A model generated the notes under the pieces. That model was not told the DNA's origin, searched no databases, and saw only the letters and a list, made by a program, of their open reading frames with translations. A program made the position numbers and the translations under genes. DNA of 64,000 bases from Gemmatimonadaceae bacterium (GTDB taxonomy: Bacteria > Gemmatimonadota > Gemmatimonadetes > Gemmatimonadales > Gemmatimonadaceae), in assembly GCA_020851035.1 (NCBI GenBank), contig JADZDM010000002.1, forward strand, positions 315,995 to 379,994, in the 5' to 3' direction. Of this stretch, positions 1-11,724 are shown in pieces. Each line of letters starts with the position of its first letter. Position 1 is the stretch's first letter.

Positions 1-1072
1 GATGGCGATCCTGTCGCTCGCCACCGACCTGGCAGACCTGGAGGAGCGGCTGGGCCGCATCATCGTCGGCGCGACCGCGGGCGCGAACAAGCAGCCGGTC
101 CGGGCGCGCGACCTGAAGGCGAGCGGCGCCATGACGCTGCTGCTCAAGGACGCGCTCAAGCCGAACCTCGTGCAGACGCTGGAGGGCGGGCCGGCGCTGG
201 TGCACTGCGGGCCGTTCGGCAACATCGCACACGGCTGCAACAGCCTGGTGGCCACGCGCACGGCGCTGGCGCTGGGCGACGTGGTGGTGACCGAGGCCGG
301 CTTCGGCTCCGACCTGGGCGCCGAGAAGTTCTTCGACATCAAGTGCCGGATGGGCGGGCTGCGTCCCGAGGCGGCGGTGCTGGTGGCGACGGTGCGTTCG
401 CTGAAGATGCAGGGGGGTGCGCCGAAGAACGCCCTCGGCATCGAGGACCTGGATGCGCTGGAGCGCGGGCTGCCGCACCTGGCGCACCACGTGCGGAACG
501 TGCGCCAGTTCGGCGTTCCGGTGATCGTCGCGATCAACCGCCGGCTCACCGACACCGACGCCGAGCTGGCGATGGTGGAGGACTACGCGCGGTCGATCGG
601 CGTGGACGTTGCGCTGAGCGACGTGTGGGCGGAGGGTGGCGCCGGCGGCGAGGAGCTGGCGCGTGGCGTGCTGGCGCTGCTGGAGGGCGGCACCGCGGAT
701 TTCGCGCCGGTCTACGACAGCGCCCTCCCGATCCGCGAGAAGATCGACCGGATCGTGCGCGCGGTGTACGGCGCCGACGGCGCGGACATCACGCCGGCGG
801 CGTCACGGCAGATCGACTACCTCGAGTCCATCGGGCTGCACGACACGCCGGTGTGCATGGCGAAGACGCAGTACTCGCTGACTGACGACGCGACGCGGCT
901 TGGCGTGCCGACCGGCTTCCGGATCACCGTGAACGAGGTGACCGGGAGTGCCGGCGCCGGCTTCGTGGTGGCGAAGACCGGCGACATCATGACGATGCCG
1001 GGGCTGGGGAAGGTGCCGGCGGCGGAGGGCATGCAGGTGCACGCCGACGGAAGGATCGAGGGACTCTCGTGA
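1..1072 (+). CDS. fhs: Formate-tetrahydrofolate ligase, C-terminal part (gene begins before the window)
   Basis: This is the last ~356 codons of formate-tetrahydrofolate ligase, the cytoplasmic enzyme that makes 10-formyl-THF from formate, THF and ATP for one-carbon metabolism. The second family signature is visible as VVTEAGFGSDLGAEKFFDIK around residues 95-114 of the visible part, followed by a typical C-terminal domain that ends in MQVHADGRIEGLS. The reading frame is open to the left edge, so the methionine at base 2 is internal and the N-terminal P-loop half lies outside. The stop is seven bases from the end of the convergent malic enzyme gene, with no room for a terminator. Confidence 0.95.
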   Translation, partial: MAILSLATDLADLEERLGRIIVGATAGANKQPVRARDLKASGAMTLLLKDALKPNLVQTLEGGPALVHCGPFGNIAHGCNSLVATRTALALGDVVVTEAGFGSDLGAEKFFDIKCRMGGLRPEAAVLVATVRSLKMQGGAPKNALGIEDLDALERGLPHLAHHVRNVRQFGVPVIVAINRRLTDTDAELAMVEDYARSIGVDVALSDVWAEGGAGGEELARGVLALLEGGTADFAPVYDSALPIREKIDRIVRAVYGADGADITPAASRQIDYLESIGLHDTPVCMAKTQYSLTDDATRLGVPTGFRITVNEVTGSAGAGFVVAKTGDIMTMPGLGKVPAAEGMQVHADGRIEGLS

Positions 1073-1079
1073 GCCGGTG

Positions 1080-2717
1080 TCAGGCCATCTCGGGATAGTC
1101 CGGGTGGTACATCGCGGCCGCCACCGCCGCCGCGATGTCGTCCGGCTGCGCACACCGCGCCAGCCCGCGCCGGAACGCGATCTCCGCCACCCGCACCCCG
1201 ATCTCCAGCGAGACCTCACGGATGCGTGACAGGCTTGGATAGAGACGCCCCATCGCCAGGTCGTCGTCGGTGACGGTGCCCGCCAGCGTGCGCGCCGCCG
1301 CCGCGAACATCTCGTCCGTCACCCGCGACGCCTCCGACACCACCACGCCCAGGCCCACGCCCGGGAAGATGTACGCGTTGTTGCACTGACCCGGCACGTG
1401 CGTGCGCGTGCGGAACGTCACCGGTGCGAACGGGCTCCCGCTGGCGAAGAGTGCGCGACCCTCGGTGCCGGAATACGCCTCGCGCGCGGTGCACTCCGCC
1501 TTCGAGGTGGGATTCGACAGCGCCATGATCACCGGCCGCTCGTGTGACCGCGCCATGCCCGCCAGCACCCGCGCGGTGAACATCCCCGGCGTGCCCGACA
1601 CGCCGATCAGTGCATGTGGCTTGAGCGAGTCCACCGCCTCGAGCAGCGTCGACACCGGGGCGTGCTCGTGCGCGTAACGCTGCTTGTGCGCGGCGAGCCC
1701 CGTGCGCGTGGATTCCACCAGCCCACCCGAATCCACGAACCAGCAGCGGCGACGCGCCTCCTCCAGGGGAATGCCCTCCTGCACCAGCGCCTCGGTGACG
1801 AGATCGCCGATGCCGATGCCGGCCTCGCCCGCGCCGAGGAACAGCACCCGCATGTCGCGGAACGGCGTGCCGGAGATGCGCGTGGACGAGAGCAGCCCGG
1901 ACAGGGCCACCGCCGCCGTGCCCTGGATGTCGTCGTTGAAGCTGCAGACGCGGTCACGCCAGCGCGCCAGCAGCGCGAAGGCGTTGTGGTTGCCGAAGTC
2001 CTCGAACTGGATGCACGCGCGGGGATAGCGGTCCTGCACCGCCAGCACGAACTCCTCCAGCAGGGCGTCGTACTCCCCGCCGCGCACCCGCGGGTGCCGC
2101 AGGCCGACGTAGGAGTCGCTCTCGCGCAGGCGGGTGTTCTCGGTGCCGACGTCGATCGTGACCGGCAGGCACTGCTGCGGCGGGATGCCGGCACAGGCGG
2201 TGTAGAGCGTGAGCTTGCCGATCGGGATCCCCATGCCATTGGCACCCAGGTCGCCGAGGCCGAGGATGCGCTCGCCGTCGGTCACCACGATCATGCGGAT
2301 GTCGTCGGCGGGCCAGTTCGCGAGCACCTGGGCCACGCTGCCCGCATCGTCGGAGGTGATGTAGAGGCCGCGGCTGCGCCGGAAGATGCGGCCGAAGTCC
2401 TCGCAGGCCTGCCCCACCGTCGGCGTGTACAGCACCGGCATCAGCTCCTCGAGATGGTCGATCACGAGGCGGTAGAAGAGCGTGACGTTCCGGTCGTGCA
2501 GCGCGACCAGGTACGCATACTGGTCCAGCGGCGTCGGCCTGGCGCGCACGCCGGGCAGGATGCGGGCGAGCTGCTCGTCCTGCGTCATCACGCGCGGTGG
2601 CAGCAGCCCGCGCAACCCGAGGGCCTCGCGCTCGGCCAGCGTGAACGCCGTGCCCTTGTTCAGGACGGGATCGTGGAGCAGGTCCGCCCCGCGCTTCTGG
2701 TGCTGTGGTGCCGTCAT
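1080..2717 (-). CDS. NAD(P)-dependent malic enzyme
   Basis: A 545-residue protein with the full length of the large (eukaryotic and E. coli MaeA-like) malic enzymes, which decarboxylate malate to pyruvate with reduction of NAD(P). Visible landmarks are the N-terminal malic domain with LMPVLYTPTVGQACEDF, the metal-site stretch FEDFGNHNAF followed by FNDDIQGTAAV, and a Rossmann segment FLGAGEAGIGIGDL. The start is ATG at 2717, preceded by a GAGGGG purine run. It lies downstream of nuoN on the same strand (98 bases away) and may be read through from the nuo operon. Cofactor preference cannot be decided by eye. The GAGEAG glycine motif is as in NAD-using members. Confidence 0.93.
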   Translation of the reverse strand: MTAPQHQKRGADLLHDPVLNKGTAFTLAEREALGLRGLLPPRVMTQDEQLARILPGVRARPTPLDQYAYLVALHDRNVTLFYRLVIDHLEELMPVLYTPTVGQACEDFGRIFRRSRGLYITSDDAGSVAQVLANWPADDIRMIVVTDGERILGLGDLGANGMGIPIGKLTLYTACAGIPPQQCLPVTIDVGTENTRLRESDSYVGLRHPRVRGGEYDALLEEFVLAVQDRYPRACIQFEDFGNHNAFALLARWRDRVCSFNDDIQGTAAVALSGLLSSTRISGTPFRDMRVLFLGAGEAGIGIGDLVTEALVQEGIPLEEARRRCWFVDSGGLVESTRTGLAAHKQRYAHEHAPVSTLLEAVDSLKPHALIGVSGTPGMFTARVLAGMARSHERPVIMALSNPTSKAECTAREAYSGTEGRALFASGSPFAPVTFRTRTHVPGQCNNAYIFPGVGLGVVVSEASRVTDEMFAAAARTLAGTVTDDDLAMGRLYPSLSRIREVSLEIGVRVAEIAFRRGLARCAQPDDIAAAVAAAMYHPDYPEMA

Positions 2718-2815
2718 GGCCCCTCGCCGACTGGAATGTGCTCAGGCCCGGCAGCGCATCAACGCTGTCGGCCCGCTTGCTCGTCGATCGCGGACGCAGC
2801 CCGCGGCTGCGGAAC

Positions 2816-4201
2816 TCACAACCTGCCGATCACCCACCCCGGCAGCGCCGCCAGCAGCATCGTGGCGGCGAGGCAGATCCAGCCGGCGGTGCGGGCCAGC
2901 GCGCCGGCGCGCTGCTCCGTCGCAACCGCCTCACCGGCGCCCATGAACATCCGCGCGATGACGCGCAGGTAGAAGTACATGCCGAGGTAGCTGCCGACGA
3001 GGCCGAGCACCGCGTAGGTCACGTGGCCGGCCGCCATCACGCTGCGGAAGATCATGAACTTGCCGACGAAGCCGGGGAACGGCGGCAGGCCGGCCAGCGA
3101 GAGCATCGCGATGCCGATCAGCAGGGCCGCTGCCGGGTCACGGTGGAACAGCCCGCGGAAGTTGTCGAGTGCATCGCGCTGCTCGTCACGGTCGTTCTGC
3201 GGCACCACCGCGAACGCCAGCAGGTTCGCCGCCGAGTAGGCGATCACGTAGAAGAGCACGGCCCGCATCCGCGCGGCCGGGTCGCCGAGGAAGGCGTAGA
3301 ACAGGTACCCCGCATGGGCGATGGACGAGTACGCGATCATGCGCCGGAAGGACGACTGCCGGATCGCCGCCAGGTTGCCGAAGACGATCGAGGCCAGCGG
3401 CAGCGCCATCAGCAGGCCGACCAGCGGACCGGTCACCGTCACGGTGCCGAAGAGCCGCACCGCCGCGAGCAGCACGGCACCCTTCGTGAGCGTCGCCATG
3501 TAGGCGGTGACGGGAATGCTCGCTCCCTCGTACGTGTCCGGCGCCCAGGCATGGAACGGAACGATCGCCGACTTCAGGAACAACGCCAGCAGCACCAGCA
3601 CCGTCGCCGTCCGGGTGAGGGCATCACCCGACCCGAGCGCCTGCGCGAAGGTGGAGACGTCCATCGAGCCGGTGGCGCCGTAGAGCAGCGACACACCCAT
3701 CAGGAACGTGGCCGACGCGGCACCGCTGAGCACGAGGTACTTGAAGCTGGCCTCGGCGCTCTCGGGCCGATGGTACGCCAGCAGCACGAGGGCATACACC
3801 GGCATCGCGAGCAGCTCGAGCCCGATGAACATCACCAGGTAGCTCATCGACGACGGCAGCAGGCACAGCCCGTACAGCGACGAAAGCAGCAGCAGGGAGA
3901 ACTCCCCTTCCCTGAACTCGCTGCGCGCCATCAGGACCACGGGAATCGCCAGGGCGAGCAGCGCCCCTTTCGCCACCAGGATCGCCGGCGTGACCGAGAA
4001 CTGGCCCGCGAACGGCTCCGCCGTGACCTGCATCGACGCGAGCCAGAACGCCGAGACCGATGCCGCGGCAATCGAGAGCAGCGACACCCAGAGCGCGGGA
4101 CGCGACCCGCGCCCCAGCACCTCCAGGCAGATCAGCACCACGATGCCGGCGAGCAGGCTGTGCTCGGGGAGCATCGCCGTGAGTGCGGTCTGGTCAGGCA
4201 T
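2816..4201 (-). CDS. nuoN: NADH-quinone oxidoreductase subunit N
   Basis: A 461-residue polytopic membrane protein, last gene of the complex I operon and one of the three antiporter-like proton-channel subunits of the membrane arm. It has the typical hydrophobic pattern with VPFHAWAPDTYEGASIPVTA, the conserved loop of the proton_antipo_M fold, and SIAHAGYLFYAF further on. It begins at ATG 4201, 36 bases after nuoM, the longest gap within the operon. The size is close to E. coli NuoN. No terminator-like hairpin with a T run was seen before the following malic enzyme gene. Confidence 0.96.
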   Translation of the reverse strand: MPDQTALTAMLPEHSLLAGIVVLICLEVLGRGSRPALWVSLLSIAAASVSAFWLASMQVTAEPFAGQFSVTPAILVAKGALLALAIPVVLMARSEFREGEFSLLLLSSLYGLCLLPSSMSYLVMFIGLELLAMPVYALVLLAYHRPESAEASFKYLVLSGAASATFLMGVSLLYGATGSMDVSTFAQALGSGDALTRTATVLVLLALFLKSAIVPFHAWAPDTYEGASIPVTAYMATLTKGAVLLAAVRLFGTVTVTGPLVGLLMALPLASIVFGNLAAIRQSSFRRMIAYSSIAHAGYLFYAFLGDPAARMRAVLFYVIAYSAANLLAFAVVPQNDRDEQRDALDNFRGLFHRDPAAALLIGIAMLSLAGLPPFPGFVGKFMIFRSVMAAGHVTYAVLGLVGSYLGMYFYLRVIARMFMGAGEAVATEQRAGALARTAGWICLAATMLLAALPGWVIGRL

Positions 4202-4237
4202 CCGACCTCCCGCCGCGGCAGTTGGCGAGGAACCGGG

Positions 4238-5768
4238 TCACGGTGTCACCCCCGGCGCGCGGGGCGTGCCGACGAGCTGCTGGTAGGTCACCGCCGCCTG
4301 CTCGGTGGCGCGCAGCGCGCCGGCCGGGAAGAGCCCCAGCGCGAAGACGGCCACCGTCAGCACCCCGAGGATGAAGCGCTCACGTCCCGAGAGGTCGCGG
4401 AGCGGCTGGTGCGGCGCCTTCGGCTCGCCGAACAGGAAGGTCAGGGCGAAGCGCAGCATGTAGAGGGCACCGAGCACCACGCCGCTCACGGCCGCCACCG
4501 ACAGCCAGAGCGGCAGGTCGTTGCCGGCGAGGTGCGCCGGCCAGGCCGAACGGAACGCGCCGAGCAGCACCAGGAACTCCCCGGTGAACCCGCTCGTCGC
4601 GGGCAACCCGACGGAGGCCAGCGTGAAGATCATGAAGAAGACGGCATACACCGGGACCTGCCGCGCGAGGCCGCCGAACGCTGCCAGCTCGCGGGTGTGG
4701 CACCGCTCGTAGATCATGCCGACGAGCAGGAAGAGCCCGGCTGCCACCAGCCCATGGCTGACCATCTGGATCATCGCGCCCTGGATCCCGGTGAGCTCCA
4801 GGCTCAGCAAGCCGAGCATCACATACCCGAGGTGACTGATCGAGCTGTAGGCGATGATTTTCTTGATGTCCGTCTGCACCAGCGCCAGGCAGGCACCGTA
4901 GACGATGCTGACCGACGCGAGCGTCATGAGCACCGGGGTGAACGCGCGCGCCGCATCGGGGAAGAGCGGGAATCCCAGCTTCATGAAGCCGTAGGTGCCC
5001 ATCTTGAGCAGCACGCCGGCCAGCACCACGGAGCCGGCGGTCGGCGCCTCGACGTGCGCGTCGGGAAGCCAGGTGTGCAGCGGCACCATCGGCACCTTGA
5101 TCGCGAACGACAGCGCGAAGGCGCCCAGCAGGATCATCTGCACGGTGAGCGGCAGCTGCGTGCGGTACAGGTCCGCGAACGCGAACGACGTGACGCCGCT
5201 GGTGGCCTGCAGCGCGCTCACGAGGTAGATGACGGCCGCCAGCATGAGGATGCTGCCGACCGCGGTGTAGAGGAAGAACTTGAGCGTGGCGTACACGCGG
5301 CGGGTGCCGCCCCAGATGCCGATCATCAGGAACATCGGGATCAGCATCGCCTCCCAGAACAGGTAGAACAGGAACAGGTCCTGGGCCACGAACGCCCCGA
5401 CCATCGCGGTCTGCAGCACCAGCAGCAGCGCGTGGAAGAAGGTGACGTCACGGTCGATCGACGTGCGGGCCCCGAGCACCACCAGCGGCCCGAGGAAGGC
5501 GGTGAGCAGCACCAGGAGGATGTTGAACCCGTCCAGCCCGACGAGGTACGACACGCCCCACTGCGGGATCCACGGCACCGCCGTGGAGAACTGGAGCGCG
5601 GCGGTGGTGGTGTCGAATCGCTGGTACAGCCAGGCGGCGGCGGCGAACTGCGCGACCATCACGGCGGTCGTGAGCGTCCGTGCGAGGTCGTCGTTCCGCC
5701 GCGCGACGAGCAGCAGCAGGCCGGCGCCGCAGAGCGGCAGCCAGAGCACGAGGTTGAGCAGGGTCGCC

Positions 5769-5776
<8 letters not shown>
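4238..5776 (-). CDS. nuoM: NADH-quinone oxidoreductase subunit M
   Basis: A 512-residue antiporter-like membrane subunit of complex I. It carries the family stretch VPLHTWLPDAHVEAPTAGSV with the conserved LLKMGTYGFMK that follows, and the TDIKKIIAYSSISHLG segment holding the central-axis lysine region. The start codon is GTG at 5776, which overlaps the nuoL stop by eight bases, consistent with translational coupling. Length matches E. coli NuoM (about 509). Confidence 0.97.
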
Positions 5777-7664
<1,888 letters not shown>

Positions 7665-7670
7665 CGACCC

Positions 7671-7973
7671 TTATCCTTTCAAGTCGGTGTACCGCTCGAT
7701 GTCCATGGAGCGCGTCTGTCGCACCAGCAGCAGGACAATGGGAATCGCCAGCGCGATCTCGGCGGTGGCCACGACGAAGACGAGGAACACCAGCACGGCC
7801 CCCGCCGCGTCGCCGCGCTGCTGCGAGAACGACACGAGGCTGAGGTTCACGCCGTTGAGCATGAGCTCCATGCACATCAGCATCACCAGCGCGTTGCGCC
7901 GGATCACCACGCCGAGCAGGCCGAGCGAGAAGAGCCCGAGCGAGAGCCAGAGGAGGAACTGGTGCTTATCCAT
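7671..7973 (-). CDS. nuoK: NADH-quinone oxidoreductase subunit K
   Basis: A 100-residue, three-helix membrane subunit of complex I. The two buried glutamates that matter for proton translocation are in place, Glu36 (CMELMLNGVNL) and Glu72 (VVATAEIALA), with the same numbering as in E. coli NuoK. The ATG at 7973 overlaps the end of nuoJ by eight bases. Confidence 0.98.
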   Translation of the reverse strand: MDKHQFLLWLSLGLFSLGLLGVVIRRNALVMLMCMELMLNGVNLSLVSFSQQRGDAAGAVLVFLVFVVATAEIALAIPIVLLLVRQTRSMDIERYTDLKG

Positions 7974-8457
7974 TGGCGCGCCGGCTGGTGCGGATCACCG
8001 CGAGGGCGGCCACGATCGCCGCCACGAGGAAGACCGACGTGAGCTCGAACTCGAGCCAGTAGCGGGTCAGGAAGGCCGACGAGAACCCGGTCATCGAGAA
8101 CGCCCCCGCCGCGCCGGCCGCCACCGCCGGCGCCGCACCGCGCCAGGTGCCCACGCCGAGTGCCGCCGCCAGCAGCACGAACATCGTCAGGCCGGGGATC
8201 CGCCAGCGTGAGAACCGCCGGTCGGCGCCGGCCTCGCGCAGCTCCAGCAGCATGATGACGTAGACCATGAACACCATCACGGCGCCCACGTAGATCAGCA
8301 CCTGGAATGCCGCGATGAAGTGCACGCCGAGCAGCCCGTAGATCCCGCCGAGCATGACCATCGTCGTGATCAGGGCCAGCGCCACGCGCATGGGCTGCCG
8401 GAGGAAGAGCATCGAACCCGCCGCCACGAAGGCGATGATGCCGAACAGGTAGAGCAT
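7966..8457 (-). CDS. nuoJ: NADH-quinone oxidoreductase subunit J
   Basis: A 163-residue membrane subunit of complex I. The N-terminus MLYLFGIIAFVAAGSMLF and the conserved FIAAFQVLIYVGAVMVFMVY (the TM3 region with the pi-bulge in known structures) identify it. The start was placed at ATG 8457 because it overlaps the nuoI stop as TGATG and gives a family-length protein. The open frame continues further upstream but that part is the other frame of nuoI. Confidence 0.97.
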   Translation of the reverse strand: MLYLFGIIAFVAAGSMLFLRQPMRVALALITTMVMLGGIYGLLGVHFIAAFQVLIYVGAVMVFMVYVIMLLELREAGADRRFSRWRIPGLTMFVLLAAALGVGTWRGAAPAVAAGAAGAFSMTGFSSAFLTRYWLEFELTSVFLVAAIVAALAVIRTSRRANG

Positions 8458-9104
8458 CAGTGTGTCGATGGTCCGCGGCCTCCCGGTGCTCCCTCGCCCG
8501 GCGCCGGTCGCGCGGGCTTGGGTGGATATGGCTTCGCGACGTCCTGCTTCGGGTTCCAGGTCAGCATCTCGTCCATCGTGAGCCACATGGCCCAGCGGTC
8601 GCCCGCCACCAGCGACGGCACGTCCTGCTCCATACGGATCGCGTCCTCCGGGCAGGCCTCGATGCACAGGCCACAGAAGACGCAGCGCGAGTAGTCGATC
8701 TCGAACCGCACCGGGTACTTCGGGTGCTGCGGGTCGTTCGCGTCGAAGCCGGCCTCGATCTCGATCACCTTCGCCGGGCAGACGGTCGCACACATGTTGC
8801 ACGCGATGCACTGCGGCGACCCGTCGGGCCGCTGCGTCAGGATGTGCTTGCCCCGGTTCCGCGGCGCGAAGTCGGCGCGCTTCTCCTCGGGATAGTACGT
8901 CGTCACCGCCCCGCGCCGGCCGGTGACCCACTTCGCCATGTTGCGGAGGAAGATCCCGGTGGTGATGCCCAGCCCGCGCAGGATCTCCGGCAGGTACGCC
9001 CGCTCCCACCAGGTCATCTGCGCGGCGTTCCAGTACTCCCGCTTCACCCGCGTCACCACCGGACGCACCGGCAGCTGCGGCAGCTCACGGCCGGAGGCGC
9101 TCAT
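8457..9104 (-). CDS. nuoI: NADH-quinone oxidoreductase subunit I, 2x[4Fe-4S]
   Basis: A 215-residue ferredoxin-like subunit of the peripheral arm carrying clusters N6a and N6b. Both motifs are complete: Cys99-x2-Cys102-x2-Cys105-x3-Cys109 (CIACNMCATVCP) and Cys141-x2-Cys144-x2-Cys147-x3-Cys151 (CVFCGLCIEACP). The start is set at ATG 9104, which overlaps the nuoH stop as ATGA. The frame is open upstream, but only as nuoH antiframe. The C-terminus has a proline-rich tail (PYPPKPARPAPGEG) beyond the usual fold. Confidence 0.97.
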   Translation of the reverse strand: MSASGRELPQLPVRPVVTRVKREYWNAAQMTWWERAYLPEILRGLGITTGIFLRNMAKWVTGRRGAVTTYYPEEKRADFAPRNRGKHILTQRPDGSPQCIACNMCATVCPAKVIEIEAGFDANDPQHPKYPVRFEIDYSRCVFCGLCIEACPEDAIRMEQDVPSLVAGDRWAMWLTMDEMLTWNPKQDVAKPYPPKPARPAPGEGAPGGRGPSTH

Positions 9105-10249
9105 GGCCGCCCGCCCTGCACCAGCCACGCGATCACCGCCGTCGCGCAGAGGTTCACGAGCGACAGCGGGAGCAGCAGTTTCCAGGCCAGCCCCAGCATC
9201 TGGTCGTAGCGGAAACGCGGCAGCGACCAGCGCACCTGGATCTGGATCACGCACATGAGCATCACCTTCGCCAGGAACCCCGCGATCTGCAGCAGCAGCA
9301 CCGTGCCATGCCCGAGCACGATCGCGTGGCCGCCCGGGAACTGGAAGCCGGTGTCACCCATGAACGGCAGGTTGTAGCCGCCCAGGAACAGCGTCGTGAA
9401 CAGGGCCCCCACGATCGCGATCTGAATGAACTCCGCGAACATGAACAGCCCCATCTTCATGGCGCTGTACTCGGTGTAGTAGCCGGCCACGAGCTCCGAC
9501 TCGGCCTCGGGCAGGTCGAACGGGATGCGCTTGTTCTCGGCGATCGCCGCCGTCAGGAACAGGATCGCCGCGAACGGCTGCAGCACGATCCCCCAGCGCG
9601 GCAGCACGCCGAGCACGATACCCGACTGCTGGCGGACGATCGCATCCAGGTCCACGGTGCCGTAGAGCAGGATCAGCCCCATCACGGTCAGGCCCATCAC
9701 CAGCTCGTACGAGATCATCTGCGAGCCGGCCCGCAGCCCGCCCAGCAGCGAGAACTTGTTCTCCGACGACCAGCCGGCGAGCATCGCCCCGATGATCGTC
9801 AGCCCGCTGAACGCGAACACGATCAGCAGGCCGGCATCGAGGTGCGCGATCTGCAGGGTGTAGATGCGGCCGCCGAACCAGGCCGCCAGCGACGGGAAGA
9901 GCAGCCCGGGATCGATCGCCCCGCCGAACGGGATCACCGCGAACACCAGCAGCACCGGCGCGAACACCACGAACGGGGCCAGGAAGTATCCCACCGCGTC
10001 GTGCGTGGTCGGCTTGAAGTTCTCCTTCAGCAGCATCTTCAGGCCGTCGGCCATGCCGTGGAAGAGGCCGAGCCACACCAGCTTGATGTTGGTGAACGGG
10101 ATGCGGATGTACGCCCGGTTGGCGCCGATGCGGTCGGACATCACCGCCGCCTGCTTCCGCTCCACCCAGGTGAGCAGCCCACCGAAGCTGAGCAGCACCA
10201 CCAGCGAGTAGGTGATGAAGATCAGCGCCATCACGATGTCGGGCATCAT
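9101..10249 (-). CDS. nuoH: NADH-quinone oxidoreductase subunit H
   Basis: A 382-residue membrane subunit forming the quinone chamber at the junction of the two arms. It has the signature TWVERKQAAVMSDRIGANRA near the N-terminus and IAENKRIPFDLPEAESELVA, the conserved acidic loop. Starts at ATG 10249 (MMPDIV), overlapping the nuoG stop by four bases (ATGA). A longer open frame upstream is nuoG in another frame. Confidence 0.97.
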   Translation of the reverse strand: MMPDIVMALIFITYSLVVLLSFGGLLTWVERKQAAVMSDRIGANRAYIRIPFTNIKLVWLGLFHGMADGLKMLLKENFKPTTHDAVGYFLAPFVVFAPVLLVFAVIPFGGAIDPGLLFPSLAAWFGGRIYTLQIAHLDAGLLIVFAFSGLTIIGAMLAGWSSENKFSLLGGLRAGSQMISYELVMGLTVMGLILLYGTVDLDAIVRQQSGIVLGVLPRWGIVLQPFAAILFLTAAIAENKRIPFDLPEAESELVAGYYTEYSAMKMGLFMFAEFIQIAIVGALFTTLFLGGYNLPFMGDTGFQFPGGHAIVLGHGTVLLLQIAGFLAKVMLMCVIQIQVRWSLPRFRYDQMLGLAWKLLLPLSLVNLCATAVIAWLVQGGRP

Positions 10250-11724
10250 GCCGCCGGCCCGGTGAGTGCGCCAGCCACCGCCGGTGCCAGCGCCAGCCCG
10301 ATGGCCCGGAACAGCTCCTCGGCATGCGCGATGCCCGCGGCGGGCGCGAAGCAGGCGGTGAACGGCGACACGACCCCGGCGAAGTTCGTGTAGTGCCCGC
10401 TCCGCTCGGTCTGGATGCTGACGGGGATGAAGACGTCGGCCTGTGCCTGCACCGGATCGGCGTAGGCGTCCAGGCGGATCACCCGTGCCCCAGCCGGCAC
10501 CGCGCTGCCGTCGAAGCCCTCCCCCCACACGAGCACGAGGTCGGTCTGCGGCGTGATGGCCTCGGCCAGGGTGCCGGGCAGCGCCGGAAACAGCGCCAGC
10601 GCAGCACGCCGGTTGGGGTTCTTGTCCGGCTTGATCAGCAGGTGGTCCTCGACCACCTCACCCGGCAGGGGCAGGTGGTCGGCCTTCACGAACGGCTGCA
10701 CATGCGGCGCCAGCGCGGTCGCGAAGGCGGCCAGCTCCTCGTTCGAGCCCCAGCTCGACACCAGCGCCACCGGGTGGCGTGCCGCGGCGATGAGGCGCGC
10801 AGCGCTGGCGGTGGCCGTCGCGAGGTCGGTCGCGGCGCCGCCGAGCGTCGCCTGCGTGGCACGCGGCCGCTCGAACAGCGCCGCGAGGTCGCGCGCCTTG
10901 TTGCAGACCCAGAGGCCGTTCACCTCGGGGTTCTCGTGCGGCGTGACGCGGTCGATGCGGGTGTTGAGGCGCGGATCCAGCGCCCGCAGCGCCCACTCCG
11001 GCTTGCGGTGCCAGATGTCGATGCTGCACCCGCGCTCGCAGCCCGGGCACACCGACCGCGTGGGCTGCAGGTACCAGACGCGCGCGTGGTCGAGCAGCTG
11101 CCGCGAGAGGAGCGCGCCCACCGGACAGAGGTCGATGACGTTGTCCGAGTACTGGTCGTTGTCGAAGTTCGCGTCCTCGGCCGGCCGGATGAGGGCGTGG
11201 TCGCCCCGGTTCACGGCGCAGAGTGCCTTCGACTGCGACACCTCGTTCGTGAACCGGACGCAGAGCGTGCACATGATGCAGCGCTCGTTGTCCAGCATGA
11301 TCCGGTCCGAGAGCGGGAAGAACTTGGTGGCGTGGGTCTTCGCGTCCCGCGACAGCGACGCCTGGCCGTTGTGCGCGTAGTGGAAGTCCTGCAGCGTGCA
11401 CTCCCCCGACTTGTTGCAGATGCCGCAGTCCACCGGATGGTTCAGCGTGATGAACTGCATCGTCTGCTTGCGCAGCCGGACGATCTTCTCCGAGTGCAGC
11501 AGCACGCGCATGCCCTCGGTCACCGGCATGTTGCACGCGATGTCGAACCAGGGGTCGCCCTTCTCCTGTTCCACTTCCACCATGCAGATGCGGCAGTTGC
11601 CGGGCACCGAAAGCTCCGGATGCCAGCAGAAGTGCGGGATGTCCACGCCGTTCGCCCGTGCGGCCTGGATGACGGTCTGCCCGTCCTCCGCCTGCATCGG
11701 CACGCCATCGATGAAGAACTCCAT
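10246..11724 (-). CDS. nuoG: NADH-quinone oxidoreductase subunit G, short form
   Basis: A 492-residue iron-sulfur subunit of complex I. Cluster ligands can be read off: Cys33/44/47/64 for the [2Fe-2S] N1b, His96 with Cys100/103/109 for N5, Cys149/152/155 with Cys200 for N4. A further CPGCERGC motif (Cys226/229/233) with a Cys at about 274 matches the N7 type of site, although the last spacing of 40 residues is long. The molybdopterin oxidoreductase-like domain is cut short: E. coli and Thermus NuoG are about 800-900 residues, so roughly the last third is missing here. The next gene follows in phase, so this is a natural short form and not an obvious frameshift. Confidence 0.95.
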   Translation of the reverse strand: MEFFIDGVPMQAEDGQTVIQAARANGVDIPHFCWHPELSVPGNCRICMVEVEQEKGDPWFDIACNMPVTEGMRVLLHSEKIVRLRKQTMQFITLNHPVDCGICNKSGECTLQDFHYAHNGQASLSRDAKTHATKFFPLSDRIMLDNERCIMCTLCVRFTNEVSQSKALCAVNRGDHALIRPAEDANFDNDQYSDNVIDLCPVGALLSRQLLDHARVWYLQPTRSVCPGCERGCSIDIWHRKPEWALRALDPRLNTRIDRVTPHENPEVNGLWVCNKARDLAALFERPRATQATLGGAATDLATATASAARLIAAARHPVALVSSWGSNEELAAFATALAPHVQPFVKADHLPLPGEVVEDHLLIKPDKNPNRRAALALFPALPGTLAEAITPQTDLVLVWGEGFDGSAVPAGARVIRLDAYADPVQAQADVFIPVSIQTERSGHYTNFAGVVSPFTACFAPAAGIAHAEELFRAIGLALAPAVAGALTGPAA

